DNA of 64,000 nt from Semisulcospira habei. Its lineage: Eukaryota > Mollusca > Gastropoda > Semisulcospiridae. The notes beneath the pieces were generated by a model. The model had not been told where the DNA came from. It worked only from the letters and a program-made list of their open reading frames with translations, and ran no database searches. The translations under genes and the position numbers were made by a program. Numbering within the stretch: the first letter of the stretch is position 1; each line of letters opens with the position of its first letter. The DNA lies in the NCBI GenBank assembly GCA_036245525.1, contig BTPG01000003.1, positions 155,241,233 to 155,305,232 of the forward strand, given 5' to 3'. Below, one piece after another: positions 11,140 to 23,654 of this stretch.

Positions 11140-11981
11140 CTCATGCAGGATGTATTGTATCTGGAAACTGATCAAAAGTTAACACTAGCTGAACACATGA
11201 ATTCATGTTGAGTTAACTCACGCAAGATGTTCTGCATCTGGAAACACTTTCTAAGCCACGTAAGGGATGCGACACATCTCTAAACTTCTAGAGAATGTGT
11301 TCTGAGTTTGATCAAGATGAAAGACAATAGTAAAATAACTGATAGAAATAATTCAAGTCATTGAGCACGTTGTTTTAAGTATGGTAATAATTTGATTTGT
11401 CTGTTCATGGTCACACAGTAGTTAGAACAGTGAACCTCAGTGAATCAGGTTAAACAAGGTACTGCTGCGTGAAAGTATTGTCACTACCGTAGTCATTTTG
11501 AGAATGATATTATTTTTAGGACAGTCTAGATAATCATCTTGTCTGTGTGCAGAGTATAGTTAGTTTATATTAGAAGCGTTTAAAGCGTTGGGAAGCTTTT
11601 TATTTTGAAGATAAGATGGACTTTATTGCTGCATATCCAGCGAAATTTACAACTTGAGGAGTTTCTGTTTATTATTACCCAATCGAGCTATGGGAGGGAA
11701 ATTACTCTTTCTGTTGATTTGTCTTTAACTATTTCTACCAAACTGAAAAAAAAATGAGAAAAAAATTGTAATTCTACTTTCACACTTTTTGTAGTTAAAG
11801 TTTACATTTTTGTATTTTTTTTAGAGTTGTGCTAGGATTTTGGTTAATTTATTAATATTACTTTAACTATATGGAATACTATTAGTTACTAATTCTATTG
11901 ATGTTTGCATAGAGCATAGGGTCAGTAATCTGAACTTGATGCTTCTGTTTACATATGTTTTCTTTACACTTTAGTAATATG

Positions 11982-11987
11982 AATAAA
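11982..11987 (+). terminator. Candidate polyadenylation signal (AATAAA)
   Basis: An AATAAA hexamer is followed by a T-rich stretch. It lies 1.4 kb beyond the DNM1L stop on the same strand and is the nearest convincing candidate for transcript cleavage. Confidence 0.35.
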
Positions 11988-12776
11988 AGTTTTTCACTTT
12001 TACTTGCTGAGTCTCTTTATTGCAACTTGTGACCGAACATGTCTGAAAGTTGTTTGAAACCTCAGCATTGCACTGCTTGTCTCCCTGGATTCCCTACCCC
12101 TGATCAGCGGTAACAAATCGAGGGAGACAACAGCGTGCCTCAGCAAAAGTTTCATAGGCCAGCCAAAAGAGATGAATATTTTGTATAAACTTTCTCACTG
12201 CCAGTTATGAACTGAACTTCCATATGCGTAGTCATAGTGCTTGGTGTAAGGGAATATTTGCGTCCACCTGGCCACGTCCTCCTAGGAACATGAAAGCCAT
12301 TCATGAAAGGCTTCCGGTCATTTGACCGGAAGCCTTTCATGAACAGCTTTTATGAATGACTTGGTGATCGGCTTACAAGATGCAAGTGTTTGAAATTTGC
12401 CACATTGTGCCCCGAGATTAAAATGTTCAAGTGTGTATGGGTAATGTTCCAGATTTGGGAGTTGTCCTGTGAAGACAGCAATTGATATTCAGAAGACAGA
12501 ACTTACATAATAGTTTACACCAGCATCATAATAGTTTGATGCCTAGAGATGCAAAGCTATACTTGCAAGACCCTCCAGCTATTGTAGTTGTTCCATTTCC
12601 AGTCGTGTGTCAGAGCAGAATATGTTCACAAGCCTCACCATGTATAAGTGCACATGTTCTTGCTCAAGAGTGTTAACTCATTTGCGACTATCCGCATCCG
12701 GATGCGCGGCTTATGCCACACATCCGGATGCTGCTGGCCGCGAATGAGTTAGTCCAGTTAGATGTATTTGCAGCCT

Positions 12777-12868
12777 TTAACCATTCGAGTGTCGGTAGTG
12801 GTTTTATTCACTATGATTCCTACAGGAATCATCACGACTAAAACCGCTACTGGCACACAAAGGGTTAA
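12777..12868. repeat. Foldback MITE, family 2
   Basis: The arms are GTGTCGGTAGTGGTTTTA and TAAAACCGCTACTGGCAC, folding at ATTCCTACAGGAAT. The element is bounded by TTAA and ends AAAGGGTTAA. Confidence 0.75.
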
Positions 12869-12933
12869 CCCCATCATGCAGGCGGCCCACCAGTACTGTT
12901 TACAGTATTGGTGGCTGCATGCTCAAAGGGGAT
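12865..12933. repeat. Foldback MITE, family 3
   Basis: The sequence TTAACCCCATCATGCAGGCG folds back on CCACCAGTACTGTTTACAGT and GGTGGCTGCATG. Related copies lie at 50,388 and 52,256. It shares a TTAA with the previous element. Confidence 0.65.
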
Positions 12934-13397
12934 ATGTCTAAATCACTGATCTGTCTGTGATAGCAATTGTAGTTTAGTCCCTCTGTAATCTGTTCATATT
13001 AGAGTACAGTGTATTAAGTTCGTTTGTGATGGTTTTCTGCACTGTGCCGTTTTGTAGAAGTTGATAGATCTGTATTGGTTTGTGTTTTTGGGCCAAATCA
13101 CAGGCCTCACACATGCAGTGTTAGACGTTAGACCTGTTTATAGTTATATGTATGTTTACTTTTGTTTGATGAAGAGTTGATGATGTACAATTCCAGTAAT
13201 GAGGCAGAAGTACTTTACTGCAATGAGTGTGATATGTCATATAATCTTTGCAGTTTACTCTGTGAGTGATTTTGTGTGTGTAGCATCAGCTGTGACCATC
13301 AGGTATAGGAGCGTGTTTTGCTTGCCACATGTACCTGCATATGCTGTTGAGCTTACTGTTGTAATTATTTTCAGTTGTTTTATTAATGTTAAACCTA

Positions 13398-13602
13398 TTA
13401 ACCCGAAGGCCCCATTTCCCAAAATTTGGAGTTGTAATCTGACAACTAAGTACCAGTTGCAGGAGATGGATTGATCATGATAATTCAAGGGTAGCGACAG
13501 ATGAACTTGGCGCCTTCAGGCGCCAAGCTCATCTGGCACTACCCTTGAGTTATCATGATCAATCCATCTCCTGCTGCAGGGTCACAGGGCTAAATGGGTT
13601 AA
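13398..13602. repeat. Foldback MITE, family 1
   Basis: It is bounded by TTAACCCGAAGGCCCC and GGGCTAAATGGGTTAA. The palindrome is centred on GGCGCCTTCAGGCGCC. Relative to the copy at 10,926 it lies in the opposite orientation. Confidence 0.8.
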
Positions 13603-13687
13603 TGTAAGGTGTAGGGTTTGGTTTATAATGATTATGTAAATGATGTCACGACAGTTATGTCAAAAGTTGTATATTTTGTGCAGGCAT

Positions 13688-13735
13688 GGACACACACACA
13701 CACACACACACACATGTACACCACACACACACACC
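13688..13735. repeat. CA microsatellite
   Basis: An interrupted (CA)n tract. Confidence 0.85.
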
Positions 13736-14107
13736 TAACTGAACTTTACCTTGAAATGTCTGCATTTGTAGGGGCTTGTACCATATGTATAATACCTGGG
13801 GTGGTGTTGTATTTGTGCACTGGTGCACATCCCTGATGATCAGTTACTTGTGCGTGTTCACATTTACTGTATATGTGTGCTCATCTTTGATATTTGGTCT
13901 TTGATTTGAGCCGTTTGAGACCAGAACACATTTATCTGACTTTTGTGGGTACATATAATTGCAAACAGCCTCGTAAAAAATATGCATACATGTGCAAGAT
14001 CATTAGGATGTTTTTGACTGTGTTTATTTGTTATCAATGTAAACAAAGCAGCTGGAATGACTGTAATCCCTACACTGCCGAGAAAGATTGAACACCACCC
14101 AGTACCA

Positions 14108-14185
14108 AGAGGTATAGATCCTCATGAGCCCCCTGTTTGCGGAGGTTCATGAAGATCTGTGCCTGAGAGTCTTGCTGAAAGCACT
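14108..14185. repeat. Short foldback repeat (CATGAGGATC family)
   Basis: The arms AGATCCTCATGAGCCCC and GTTCATGAAGATCTGTGCC are inverted. Relatives lie at 50,905-50,975, about 51,070-51,115 and about 51,835-51,885. Confidence 0.5.
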
Positions 14186-14279
14186 TTGTATGCATGTTCC
14201 TTTGCCATCTAGGACTCATTTGATGCAGCATTTACAGTGGTTTCCAAAATACGACCTGCATCCACAGGCAGTCAAGGGG

Positions 14280-14488
14280 TTAACTCATTCAGCCTGGCGC
14301 ACATATTTCCCAAATTTTGGAGGTGTCGTCCAACGACTATGCACCTGTTGCAGGAGATGGATCGACCATGATAATTCAAGGGCAGTGCCAGATTAGCTTG
14401 GCGCTGACAGGCACCAAGCTAATCTGGCCCTTGAATTATCATTGTCGACCCATCTCCTGGTGTAGTGCGTCCGGGCTGGATGAGTTCA
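14280..14488. repeat. Foldback MITE, family 1 (slightly decayed)
   Basis: It starts TTAACTCATTCAGCC and has the palindrome GCCAGATTAGCTTGGCGC / GCACCAAGCTAATCTGGC. The right terminus is weak (GAGTTCAA). Confidence 0.7.
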
Positions 14489-15509
14489 AGTGTGAAATTG
14501 TCCATGTACATTTGATGAAAGTTTGATTTGGAGTGTAACAGTTTCTCTATCAGTGTAGTCAGTGTAATGGGAAGCCGATGTGCAATCTTCCATGTGGGAA
14601 GTTGATGTAGTCCCTTGTACAACATGTTTCTCTTATACTTCTCAGAATAAGTTATGCATGATGCGTGTATTCTTGTCCTTTGTTAGTGATCTCATTTAGT
14701 TAATTTGTGTTGGTTTGGCGCTCCCAAGACGAGATTGTGTGAAAATACTTATTATTTTTTAGATAGTTGCTTGGTATTAGTTCATGTCTGTGTGAATATG
14801 CATGGTAGTAAGTCAAGGCATTTTATAGCTGAAATATACTTATTTGCACAATTCGATTTTTTTCAATTTTGAATTTCTTTTTCTTGACACTTACATTCTC
14901 CTATCGAGCATGTTTGCCATGTGGATATTCATACTACATAACTTGGGTTCTCCTTTGCACAAAGTTACTGCAGTCTGCTGTTTACTTCTCTTTTTTGTTT
15001 CTGAATCATCTTGATCAGGCTTGAATTTCAATGGAAAACAGATAAGTCATATCATGATTAGTTGTAGGGGGAAGGCTTTTCTAGAATTTGGGATCAGTGG
15101 CAACTTTTTGTTTAACCCTTTGTGCGTCGGTAGCGGTTTTAGTCGCGATGATTCCGGTAGTGGCTGCATGCACAATAGGGTTGAGACATGTAACAAAATT
15201 TACATGTTATAAATTGGATACTTGCTTTTTTTGTAGGATGTCTCTCTCAGAGTGTGTGTATGTGGAGCGGAGAGGATGAGATGAAACCAAATTCAGCGTG
15301 TTCTTATGCATTACTTATCATGATCAGCTTAATATTTTGTGTTGAATGAATTAACATGCTAAAATCATGCATGCAAATTTAACCAAGAAATTATTTCTGT
15401 GTAAAATAGCTTTGTATATTTTGCTGTTCAGCATTCACATCATCCCGATTGTCACTAAGCTAGACTGCTTGATTGAATCACATTATACGCCAAACTTGTA
15501 ACAATGGTA
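14489..15509. other. AT-rich intergenic sequence
   Basis: No coding or RNA feature is seen. A broken family 2 foldback lies at about 15,113-15,183 (AACCCTTTGTGCGTCGGTAG to CACAATAGGGTTG). Confidence 0.45.
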
Positions 15510-15713
15510 TTAACCCATTTAGTCCCAACGCACTTCAGCAGGAGGTGGATCAACTATGATAAATTAAGGGTAGTGCCTGAATAGCTTGGTGCCAGGCTAA
15601 TTTGGCATTACATTTAAATTATCATGGTCGATCCATCTCCTGCAGCTGATACAATATCTTTTGCAACACCCTCCAAATTTTCGTAAATGCAGACTTGGGG
15701 CTAAATAGGTAAA
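15510..15713. repeat. Foldback MITE, family 1 (decayed)
   Basis: It starts TTAACCCATTTAGTCCC and ends GGGGCTAAATAGG. The arms are eroded (AGGAGGTGGATCAACTATGA). Confidence 0.65.
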
Positions 15714-15753
15714 GGTGCGTACAGTGTTCAGTAGTGTTGCTTTGGTCACGAAG

Positions 15754-15832
15754 AATCGATTTCTGTGCTGATCTGTGATTTGGGACCTCATGACTGTATA
15801 GCCATTAGGTCCAAAATCACAACCAGCATTTT
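15754..15832. repeat. Small foldback repeat (family 6)
   Basis: The arms are GCTGATCTGTGATTTGGGAC and AGGTCCAAAATCACAACC. It is related to 10,817-10,885. Confidence 0.55.
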
Positions 15833-16897
15833 GTAATACTGCATTGACCTCATTCTGCATCGATTCCATTCCTGAGTCTGTTTACCTGACGTACGAGGGA
15901 CTACATGTGGATGATTGGTCGACAAACAAGCCCAGAGGAATACTTTTTACATGTGTACAAAATTTAATTGAAAATGTACAGTTTTGTAAAGCGTGTTGTC
16001 GGTGTTGTCAATAATCTGTGTTGTGAAGTGTAGTGCGAACTGCTCGATCTGTACATGTGCCCATACAGGCAAGTGTTTTAAGAATTTAAAAGTTGAAAAC
16101 ACGTAAGTACTAGAAATCATTCCTTTCCCATCATGGCGGTAGGCTTTGTCAAGGTGTCGAGGGAAAACGCGTACAGGTTTCCAGAAACATTTGGAAAGAA
16201 GTGAAGTAGGTCTGTCAGATTTTTAAAAATTCCTTTGCTGACGTAAACCAGTGAACACAATCCAGGTGCAAGAGACATATATCTTCATGAGGTCCCACAG
16301 TTGCGGGTGCACATACTTGCTGACAACTCTTTGTATGCATGTTGATCTTTGATTAGCAAAGATTTCTAAAACAATCTGTATTCTCTTTAGGTGAAGGGGT
16401 TCAGTTTGGGATTATACTATGAAAGGTAACATCATCTAATATTTCCTTTTTTGCCAAAAAAATAATAATAATAAATAAATAAATGGTCGTGAGCAAACTA
16501 GGGTCAGTATCCAACTTGAAACCAGAATATTTTACGGAAAACCCCTGTATTTTTTTTCCCTTGACCTGATGCTGAAATAGGGTCTTTTCAGATTTAATCT
16601 GAGAATTCATACCTTACAAGTCAAAGTGTTACTGCTTAAATATTTAATCACAAACGGTGATTTGTTTCTGAATGGTTATTTTTGTCTTCTTCAACTACAT
16701 GTGCAAAGTACTTTTCTGAGGATTTCTACGAGAAAGAAGAGGAGAGATTCTGTAACAAGATGATGTCTGAATGTTGTGCTCCCTTACTTTCACTCATAAC
16801 ATGGACTAACAGTAAACTTGAATAAAATGATCTAAACCGCTTGTGCTGTTTATTTGTTCATTTATCTATTCACAATTTTTTCATTGCTGCACTGCAG
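15833..16897. other. AT-rich intergenic sequence
   Basis: No gene is supported. An AATAAA on the plus strand at 16,821-16,826 could be an alternative distal polyadenylation signal for DNM1L. Confidence 0.4.
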
Positions 16898-17104
16898 TTA
16901 ACCCTTTTAGGCTCAAGGTCTCATCAAATTCTGGAGGTGTTACCTAACGACTATGTACCAGTTGTAGGAGATGGATTGATCATGATAATTTAAGGGTAGT
17001 ACCAGATGAGCTTGATGCCTTCAGGCACCAAGTTCATTTGGCACTACCCTTGAATTATGATCAATCCATCTCCTGCTGCAGGGTCCCAGGGCTAAAAGGG
17101 TTAA
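16898..17104. repeat. Foldback MITE, family 1
   Basis: It is bounded by TTAACCCTTTTAGGCTC and GGGCTAAAAGGGTTAA. The palindrome is centred on GCCTTCAGGC. Confidence 0.8.
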
Positions 17105-18187
17105 ATACCTTGCATACAAATGCCTGTACATGTATACTTTGTTGGCAGCACATATTGTCAAGGTAACTCTTATAGCAATCACTTGGACAAAAGGTACTCC
17201 TGACTGAGAAAGAGTCTGTTACATGGTGGTCGTAGTTGTATGATGCAATCACACCGGACGCATATTTAGTTGCATCCACTCACTGATACACTGTCTCTGC
17301 TACAATGCATTAACACTTTTGACACAATGCATCTCTCATACAATGTACACACATACTTCCTAACACGGTCTTTTATACTATTACAGATTTCCAGAATAAT
17401 CCAGCAAATTCACACCACGCAACCAATCAGAAAAGAAAGCGTAACCAAAACTTATTAATATTCATTAAAAAGAATATACTCCAGAATCAACTACAGCTTT
17501 CGACTAATATCCAGGTGCATTCGATACAATAGCTACAAAATGTAGCTAACAACTTTGACGTATCTGAGGTCACTAGAAAGATCGTGACCCTGCTCGAACC
17601 TTCAAGTCTAATGTAGGTCAAACTTTACAAAATTGTAGCGAAAATGCGTGTCACAACAAAAAGCAAGTCTCCGTGCAAAAGAAAATGAATCCTACTAAAA
17701 AGGTAGGTAACTTTCATCCAAAATAACTCAAATGAATATCGGATCTTTCCTATGATTAACATACACATGCTCTCAAAGAATAACACAACCACAAATGTAA
17801 CAGGGTAGGAAAAGTGCTCAATTATATTACATTCGGAATAACTGGACTAATGCAGAATCACTACACATTGAAGATATTGATTGACCATGAAAGGTCAAGG
17901 GTGGTACCAGCATAGCTTTGCGCCTGCACCATGAAACATTATAACAAAATATGGATCAAATTTGATTGTTAAGGATCGTGCCAATATAGCTTGGCACCAA
18001 AGATGCCCAAATATCCTTACATGACCCATGAACTAGCATGGTCAATAGGTCTCGTGAACTATACTGCTGTCTTTGGGGGTAACTTTGCGAATGATAGTCG
18101 GATGACTATTCTGCCACAGAAAGGCGAGAAAGAAAGTTCATTTTGGTGAAAAGCAAGATTTTCATTGCAATACAATGAAAATCTCAT
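17105..18187. other. Intergenic sequence with a decayed foldback
   Basis: No gene is seen. A strongly decayed foldback with AAGGGTGGTACCAGCATAGC lies at about 17,880-18,055. Confidence 0.4.
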
Positions 18188-18377
18188 TTAATCCTTTTAG
18201 CCTCAGATCCCTACAGCAGGAGATGGTTTGACCATGATAATTCAAGGTTGGTGCCAGATTAGCTTGGCGCCTGAAAGGCGCCAAGCTAATCTGGCACTAC
18301 CCTTGAATTATCATGGTCAAGCCATCTCCTGCAACTGGTACATAGTCGTTGGGCAACACCTCCAAAATTTGAAAAAT
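18188..18377. repeat. Foldback MITE, family 1, left part, interrupted by copy B
   Basis: A family 1 element runs from TTTAATCCTTTTAGCC through its palindrome to CCAAAATTTGAAAAAT, where DIRS copy B begins. Its last 25 bases, GGTACTTTGGGGCTAAAAGAG and TTAA, reappear at 23,490-23,514. Confidence 0.8.
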
Positions 18378-18849
18378 TAATTTTTCTCTAAATTATATTT
18401 TTTCGAAAAATACTTACCGATGACATGACTATATGGAAGTGTCTACTACTTACTCAATTTTAGCCTAAGAACCCGTTGTGTTACAACACAACCCGGGAGG
18501 CAATCAGGGAACCCCCAGAGGGGCCGAGAGTTGTCTCCCGTCCCTGCCCATCCGGTTCCGTGTCACGTGGAGACCAACCAGTCGGAATACTTTGCTCACC
18601 AGGGGCAAGTGGGGCAGGTGGGAGGGTCCTCTGAGTAATGTCATCGGTAAGTATTTTTCGAAAAAATATATTTTAGAGAAAAATTAATTTGTTTCCTCAA
18701 AAACATTACTGATGACATGACTATATGGAAGAATTGCGAGGAGGAGGAGGAGGGTGCCGCGCCCGAAACACCCGCGCCAAGGGCTATAGGCAGAGCCATT
18801 CTCCCTGCCGCAAACTCCTGTCAATTTTAGCTAAGTGTGCCCCTGCGGC

Positions 18850-19905
18850 ACCGGGAGGGAGTGTTGCGCTGTAGCGATGTCCCCCACCAGTGCTAGGTTG
18901 TGTCGCTGGCCTGCCAGATCCCTGAGGTAGATGCGGGCGAAGGTCGATTCTGTCCTCCCGCCCACGACTGCCACGATGTCCTTGACAGCGCAGTTCCGGT
19001 CGAACGCGACAGTCGTGGTCATGGCTCGTACCTCGTGTGCACATATCTTAAGCCTCTGTGCTCCCTCGGGGAGAGGTCCTGGTAGGCGGACCGTATGACC
19101 CAGCGTAGCCAGAAGATATCGTCTTGGCTGATATGTCAGTTCTGCCTGGGTTCAATGGTAGAAAGAGGCGTGAGCGTCCTCTCCGGATGGCTTGGATCAG
19201 CGTAGGTAAATGCGAAGGGCGCACACAGGATCTTGTTGCCTGGTCTCCTGGGGAAAGTTCACATTTCTCAGCGGCCGTAAGATAATCACCTGAGGCGCGG
19301 TCAGAGGATACCTGGTCTTGGCAAGGAAGGCAGGGTCCGTGAGGAGCTGCATGGAACCATCCGGTCGGAACTGCAGGCAGGCAGGGCGCGTTGACAGCTA
19401 ACTCGGGCCGCGGTGGCAAGGGCCAACAGGAAGTAAGTCTTACGAGTCACATCCGCGAAGCGGGCCGAAGGCAGCGGTTCGAATCTGGCAGAGTTAAGCC
19501 ACGTCAGTACCCAGGGTAGGTCCCAGCGAGGGAGCGGGGGACTGGACGCTGCAGGCCAAAGTGAGTCATAAGGTCGGCGAGGTCTTTGCAGTCACCAGGG
19601 TCCGGACGGCCGAGGTGCCGGTAGGAGTCGGCAATCATGGACAGGTACCCCCCGATGGTGATGGGGGCCAAACCTTGGTCTCCGAAGAGCCAGGGGAAGA
19701 AGTCCGCGAGATGGGGATTGGTCAGTTCGGTGAGGGAGAGGCGCAGGTCATCGCACCAGGAACACAGTACTCGCCATTTTCCCTCGTAGACGCGCCTGGT
19801 CGAGGGTCTGCGGGCAGTAGCGATCGCTTCCACTGCTGCACTTGAGAAGCGTCTAGTGGTGAGGGCTTGCCGCACAATCTCCAGGCGTGAAGGAGGAGTC
19901 GCTTA
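18850..19905 (-). pseudogene. Tyrosine recombinase pseudogene of copy B
   Basis: The N-terminal half is well kept at 19,875-19,504 (RRVYEGKWRVLCSWCDD, ADFFPWLFGDQGLAPITIGG, CKDLADLMTHFGLQRP). The catalytic half survives at 19,022-18,850 (AFDRNCAVKDIVAVVGG, FARIYLRDLAGQR). The Trp before the nucleophile region has become Gly (VVGGRTESTF where copy E has VGWRAETTF). Frameshifts between 19,050 and 19,500 break the protein. Confidence 0.75.
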
Positions 19906-21580
19906 AGGCAAGGGTGGAACAGCGGCTGGCGGGGCTGCTTGAGCAAGGTGCTCGGCGTAGGCAGCAGCTGGGGGGGGGGGGGGGGGCCGTGGCGAGGCTG
20001 AGGAGGTCGGTGGTCCAAGACCAGATCCAGGAGAACGGGGCGACCAACTAGCCGACCACATAGCATCCTCGAAGCTTGAGCAGGACTTGAGAACGAGAAC
20101 CGCTGGGGGGGGGGGGGGGGGGGGGGATAAGCGCCCGTGATGAGACCGTCCCAGGGGATGGAGAGCGCAGCGACCTCCAAGGCAAGGGGGCCTGGGATCG
20201 TGGAGATGAAGAGGGGAAGCTGGAGATTCCACCTCATAGCGAAAAGGTTGACCCTAGGCGTCTCCCAATGAGCGCAGATCATCCGAAAGATGTCCCTGCG
20301 GAGCGTCCATACCGTGAGCATTAACAGGCCTCCCCGGGAGAGAGAGTGGGCCAAACGTTAAGGTGTCCTGGACTGTGTCGAGCTCGGAGGGAAATGCTGC
20401 GGTCCTCGCACCAGCGCCTCAGACAGTAGAGGAGCATGCCCAGGGCAGAGGAGCGTGTTCTGCCCTGCTTCCGAAGTAGGAATGCACCATCGTGTTGTCC
20501 GAGAGGACGAGTAGCTCCTGGTGACAGAGGTGAGCTTCCCATGCCATGAGGGCTTGCCAGACCGCTTGCCGCTCCAACCAGTTGATGTGCTTGTCCGACA
20601 GCTCGCAGGCCAGGAGCCGGACGTCGTGAGGAACCGCGATAGTAGGTGGGCACCCCACCCGGGGAGACTTGCATCGACACAGAGGAAGAGCTGAGGGGAC
20701 GGAGAGGCCGGGGGGACTCACGACGCGAGCCAGGAAGTGTCCGTCCAACGCCAGAGACGGGGACGTGGCATCTGAGTCACAGGCACCAGGGCAGTTATGT
20801 CGCCGGAGGACGGATGCCAATGGAGCAGGAGGTGCAGCTGTATCGGCCAGGAGTAAAGACGACCGAGGTGAGGAGATCTGGCGCAGCATTCTTAAGCCGA
20901 GAAGCTGAAGCCACACACTGACGGGGGCCGCATCCTCCTGGGCTAACTGGCCAGCTAGGGTGGCAAACTTCTGGATCCGAGGCTTTGGTAAATGGACTCG
21001 GTTGAGGTAGGTTGGAAATTCTATGCCAAGATGGACAAAGCAGTGTGGGGAAGTGAGGTCTGACTTGCCCGCGGTGACCAGGAAACCCAGCAGCGATAAC
21101 AGACGAAGCAGGCATCCCTGTCCGTCGCCAGGTCGGCCTCTGACTGTTTGCATAGGAGGAGGTCATCTTAGTAGTTCGAAGTCGGACTGGCAGATGACAG
21201 CCGGGTCGAGGCGACTACGGGGTCTATGAAGCGGGAGAGAACCCAAGGCTGAAGTTGAGACCGAACGGGAGGCCCGAACTGGTAGAACACGCCGTCGAAA
21301 GCGAGGCGGAGATACCTCCAGGAGGTGGGGTGCAAGAGAATGTGCAGCAAGCGTCGGAAGAACCAGACTGACCGCGAAGTCCACGGGCTGTAGGAGGGCC
21401 CTCTGGCGGCTATAGAAGACTGGGGAATCGTGGCGCAATCCGACCTCTGAGCCGGCCTTCTGTAGGAGTGCGGCGACCTCTCCACGTAGGGTGTCGGCTT
21501 GAGCTCATTGGGTGGAATCTCAGACGACAGCCAGAGCGACGCAGCGGCAGCGAGCGCAAGGTGGTCCGAAGGGCCTCTGC
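19900..21580 (-). pseudogene. Reverse transcriptase-RNase H pseudogene of copy B
   Basis: Minus-strand fragments in shifting frames match copy E. HDSPVFYSR lies near 21,430, PVDFAVSL near 21,380 and KSDLTSPHCFVHLGIEF near 21,060-21,010. The RNase H piece LSDKHINWLERQAVWQALMAWE lies near 20,600-20,535. Two runs of C on the coding strand (19,972-19,986 and 20,104-20,128 as G) add to the frame breaks. No functional product is possible. Confidence 0.7.
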
Positions 21581-21599
21581 GATGGTAACACGGATCCAG

Positions 21600-23005
21600 G
21601 GGTCGCCGGAATCCCAGGTTGGGGGGCAGTCCACGGCAGGGCCAGAAGCACGGCATCCCGATGCAAACGTCGCAAGGTGGTGGCAGGCACGGCATTGACC
21701 AATGAAGAAACGCCGTCCAGACGGCCACTTCCGCGAGGGCCAGGAGATCTCCGAGAAGGGCGACCATGAAGGGCGCCAGGCGTCCTCGATGCTGCGGACG
21801 AATCGAAGGGAGAGCAGCTCCAGGAAACCCGAACAAGCCAACGAGTTCCGGACGAGTGACGCAGTCTAGTCCAAGCCCCGAGAAGGACGCGTTGACGAGA
21901 GCGGCGCCACCATCTGGCACAGAGCCGGAGGGTCCAAGGCCGAAGAGAGCAGGAGAGGACCGGGTAGGGCTGCCCACGAGTCCTGTCGAAGGCAAGGTAG
22001 AGTCCCGCCGGCCAGCGACGGTCGGAGACGAAGTCGTAGTCCCGGAAGTTGGACCGTGGAAGCTGGGGGGAAGGCGTCCCGAAGGCAGAGGGCTGTGGAA
22101 GCGACTTGACACTCTGAACCTGCCGTCCTGCGTCAATGAAGTGGATCCTACCTCTTGAGCAGGGGGGGGGGGGGGGGGGGGGTGGGGCTGCAGCGACTGT
22201 GAAAACGGGAGCGTCCAAGAACAGACGAGACCTGACGTACTATATGATCCCTCGGAAGAGTCAGCAGGCTTGTCAAGGAGAGACATATCAGGACTGCCAG
22301 TGTACAGCGTAAGGCGCGAAGCGCGTCTCTGCAGGCCGGGCTCAGGGAGGTGGGCACTCTGCCGGCTGTACGACCCCTCATAATAGTCAGCGGGCTTAGC
22401 AGTGGATGCAGTCCTGTGGGAAGTGCTGGGCGTAAGTGGGGCTGATGGCATAGCGGGAGGTCTCCAGGCCAAGACCAGTCATCGGACAATGGAGCACAAG
22501 TCTCTACTTGCCGGGCTCAATGAGGCGGGCGCTCTGCCGGCTATATGACCCCTCGGAAGAGTCAGCGGGTTTGTTGAGGAGAGACATACCAGGACTGCCA
22601 GTGAACAACGTAAGGCGTGAAGTGCATCTCTGCAGGCCGGGCTCAGTGAGGCAGGCACTCTGCCGGCTACACGACCCCTCGGAAGAGTCGGTGGGCTTGG
22701 CAATGGACGCAGTCCTGTGGTACATGCTGGGCATAAGTGTCCGACGTGTCATTGGTTCCACAAGGTCGGGGCGGGCGCGTGTAATCACATCTTCGGAACG
22801 GAGGGGGGGGGGGGGGGGGTGGCAAAGGAACTGACCGGTTGCTAGACGGCGCCGGCACTTGCGCTGGCAAGGTTCACAGGTGCTTCCTTCTGTAGGCCGC
22901 CGTAGCTCGTGCCAGGTCGAGCAGCCATCCTCGCGGAGACCGACGTTGGGGTTATCCCGCGGCCATCGTCAGTCGCTGTACTGCGAGCAGGCAAGCCCCT
23001 GGCAA
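21600..23005 (-). pseudogene. Gag pseudogene of copy B, with peptide repeats
   Basis: A splice-acceptor-like TGTTGCAG precedes 23,005, as in the other copies, but the zinc-binding region behind it is wrecked (SCQGLACSQYSD then a stop). Between about 22,800 and 22,230 a repeat of about 40 codons recurs, with PADSSEGSYSRQSA, EPGLQR and LYTGSPDMSLL. The Gag C-terminal core (VKSLPQP, DRRWPAGLYLAFDRT) lies near 22,100-21,980. Coding-strand poly(C) runs interrupt it at 22,160-22,182 and 22,801-22,820. Confidence 0.65.
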
Positions 23006-23489
23006 CTGCAACACATACCAGACATAATAGGCGACCGAGTGTGGGCACCGAGGAGCCCCGCCAATGAAGCCAAGCGTTCGCCACGAAGCACCACCTGAGT
23101 GCAAGAAGTGCCTCTGGTCAACGCTGCCGCCACACATGTCGGACACAACACGCTAACGGCGAAGGCACGAGGGGCCCGCCAAGCTAAGACGAGCGTGGGG
23201 CGCACAATGGTACAACAAATACAAGCGAACGAAGCACCATACACAGTCAGGAACCAAGGCAAACGCTGAAACATGTCTGCACAGTGTGAGCTAAGTAGAA
23301 TAACTGGTTGGTCACCACGTGGCACGGAACCGGATGGGCAGGGACGGGAGACAACTCTCGGCCCCTCTGGGGGTTCCCAAGTGCCTCCCTGGTTGTGTTG
23401 TAACACAACAGGTTCTTAGGCTAAAATTGAGTAAGTAGTAGACACTTCCATATAGTCATGTCATCGGTAATGTTTTTGAGGAAACAAAT

Positions 23490-23514
23490 GGTACTTTGGG
23501 GCTAAAAGAGTTAA
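23490..23514. repeat. Foldback MITE, family 1, right end, separated by copy B
   Basis: The sequence GGTACTTTGGGGCTAAAAGAG followed by TTAA completes the element broken at 18,377. Confidence 0.8.
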
Positions 23515-23654
23515 ACCCCCAAAAATGCAATTACTGTTGTTGTTTTTTTGCCATCCTAAGGCAGAAATAGTATAACTGGTGAATACCGTGACTGTCCTGA
23601 ACACATTGTGATGGACACCCGGCTGTGGTGAGAGACCACTGATAGGGCTGCAGA

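Larger units (their letters stand above)
10589..11987 (+). other. DNM1L: Probable DNM1L 3' UTR
   Basis: AT-rich non-coding sequence follows the stop codon. It holds a foldback element (10,926-11,139) and a small palindrome. An AATAAA at 11,982 is the first hexamer seen after a long stretch; another at 16,821 would imply a much longer 3' UTR. The true end cannot be decided from sequence alone. Confidence 0.4.
11988..13397. other. Intergenic region with small foldbacks
   Basis: No gene is supported. Apart from the entries listed separately, there is a palindrome at about 12,292-12,349 (arms around GAAAGGCTTCCGGTCA). Another element at 12,673-12,752 starts TTAACTCATTTGCG and ends CGCGAATGAGTTA. 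Confidence 0.5.
18378..23489 (-). mobile_element. DIRS-like retrotransposon copy B (decayed), core type GACATGAC
   Basis: The ends are inverted repeats of about 180 bp. The left starts TTACCGATGACATGAC followed by TATATGGAAGTGTC; the right ends GACACTTCCATATAGTCATG and TCATCGGTAATG. The internal complementary region at about 18,635-18,735 repeats the same core twice. Coding remnants lie on the minus strand in the order Gag, reverse transcriptase-RNase H, recombinase. It sits inside a foldback MITE between DNM1L and DUS4L. Frameshifts are abundant. Confidence 0.85.

Noticed and set aside
12152..12340. Minus-strand 62-codon frame (MKGFRSNDRKPFMNGFHVP)
   Set aside because: It overlaps a palindrome and shows no homology or splice context.
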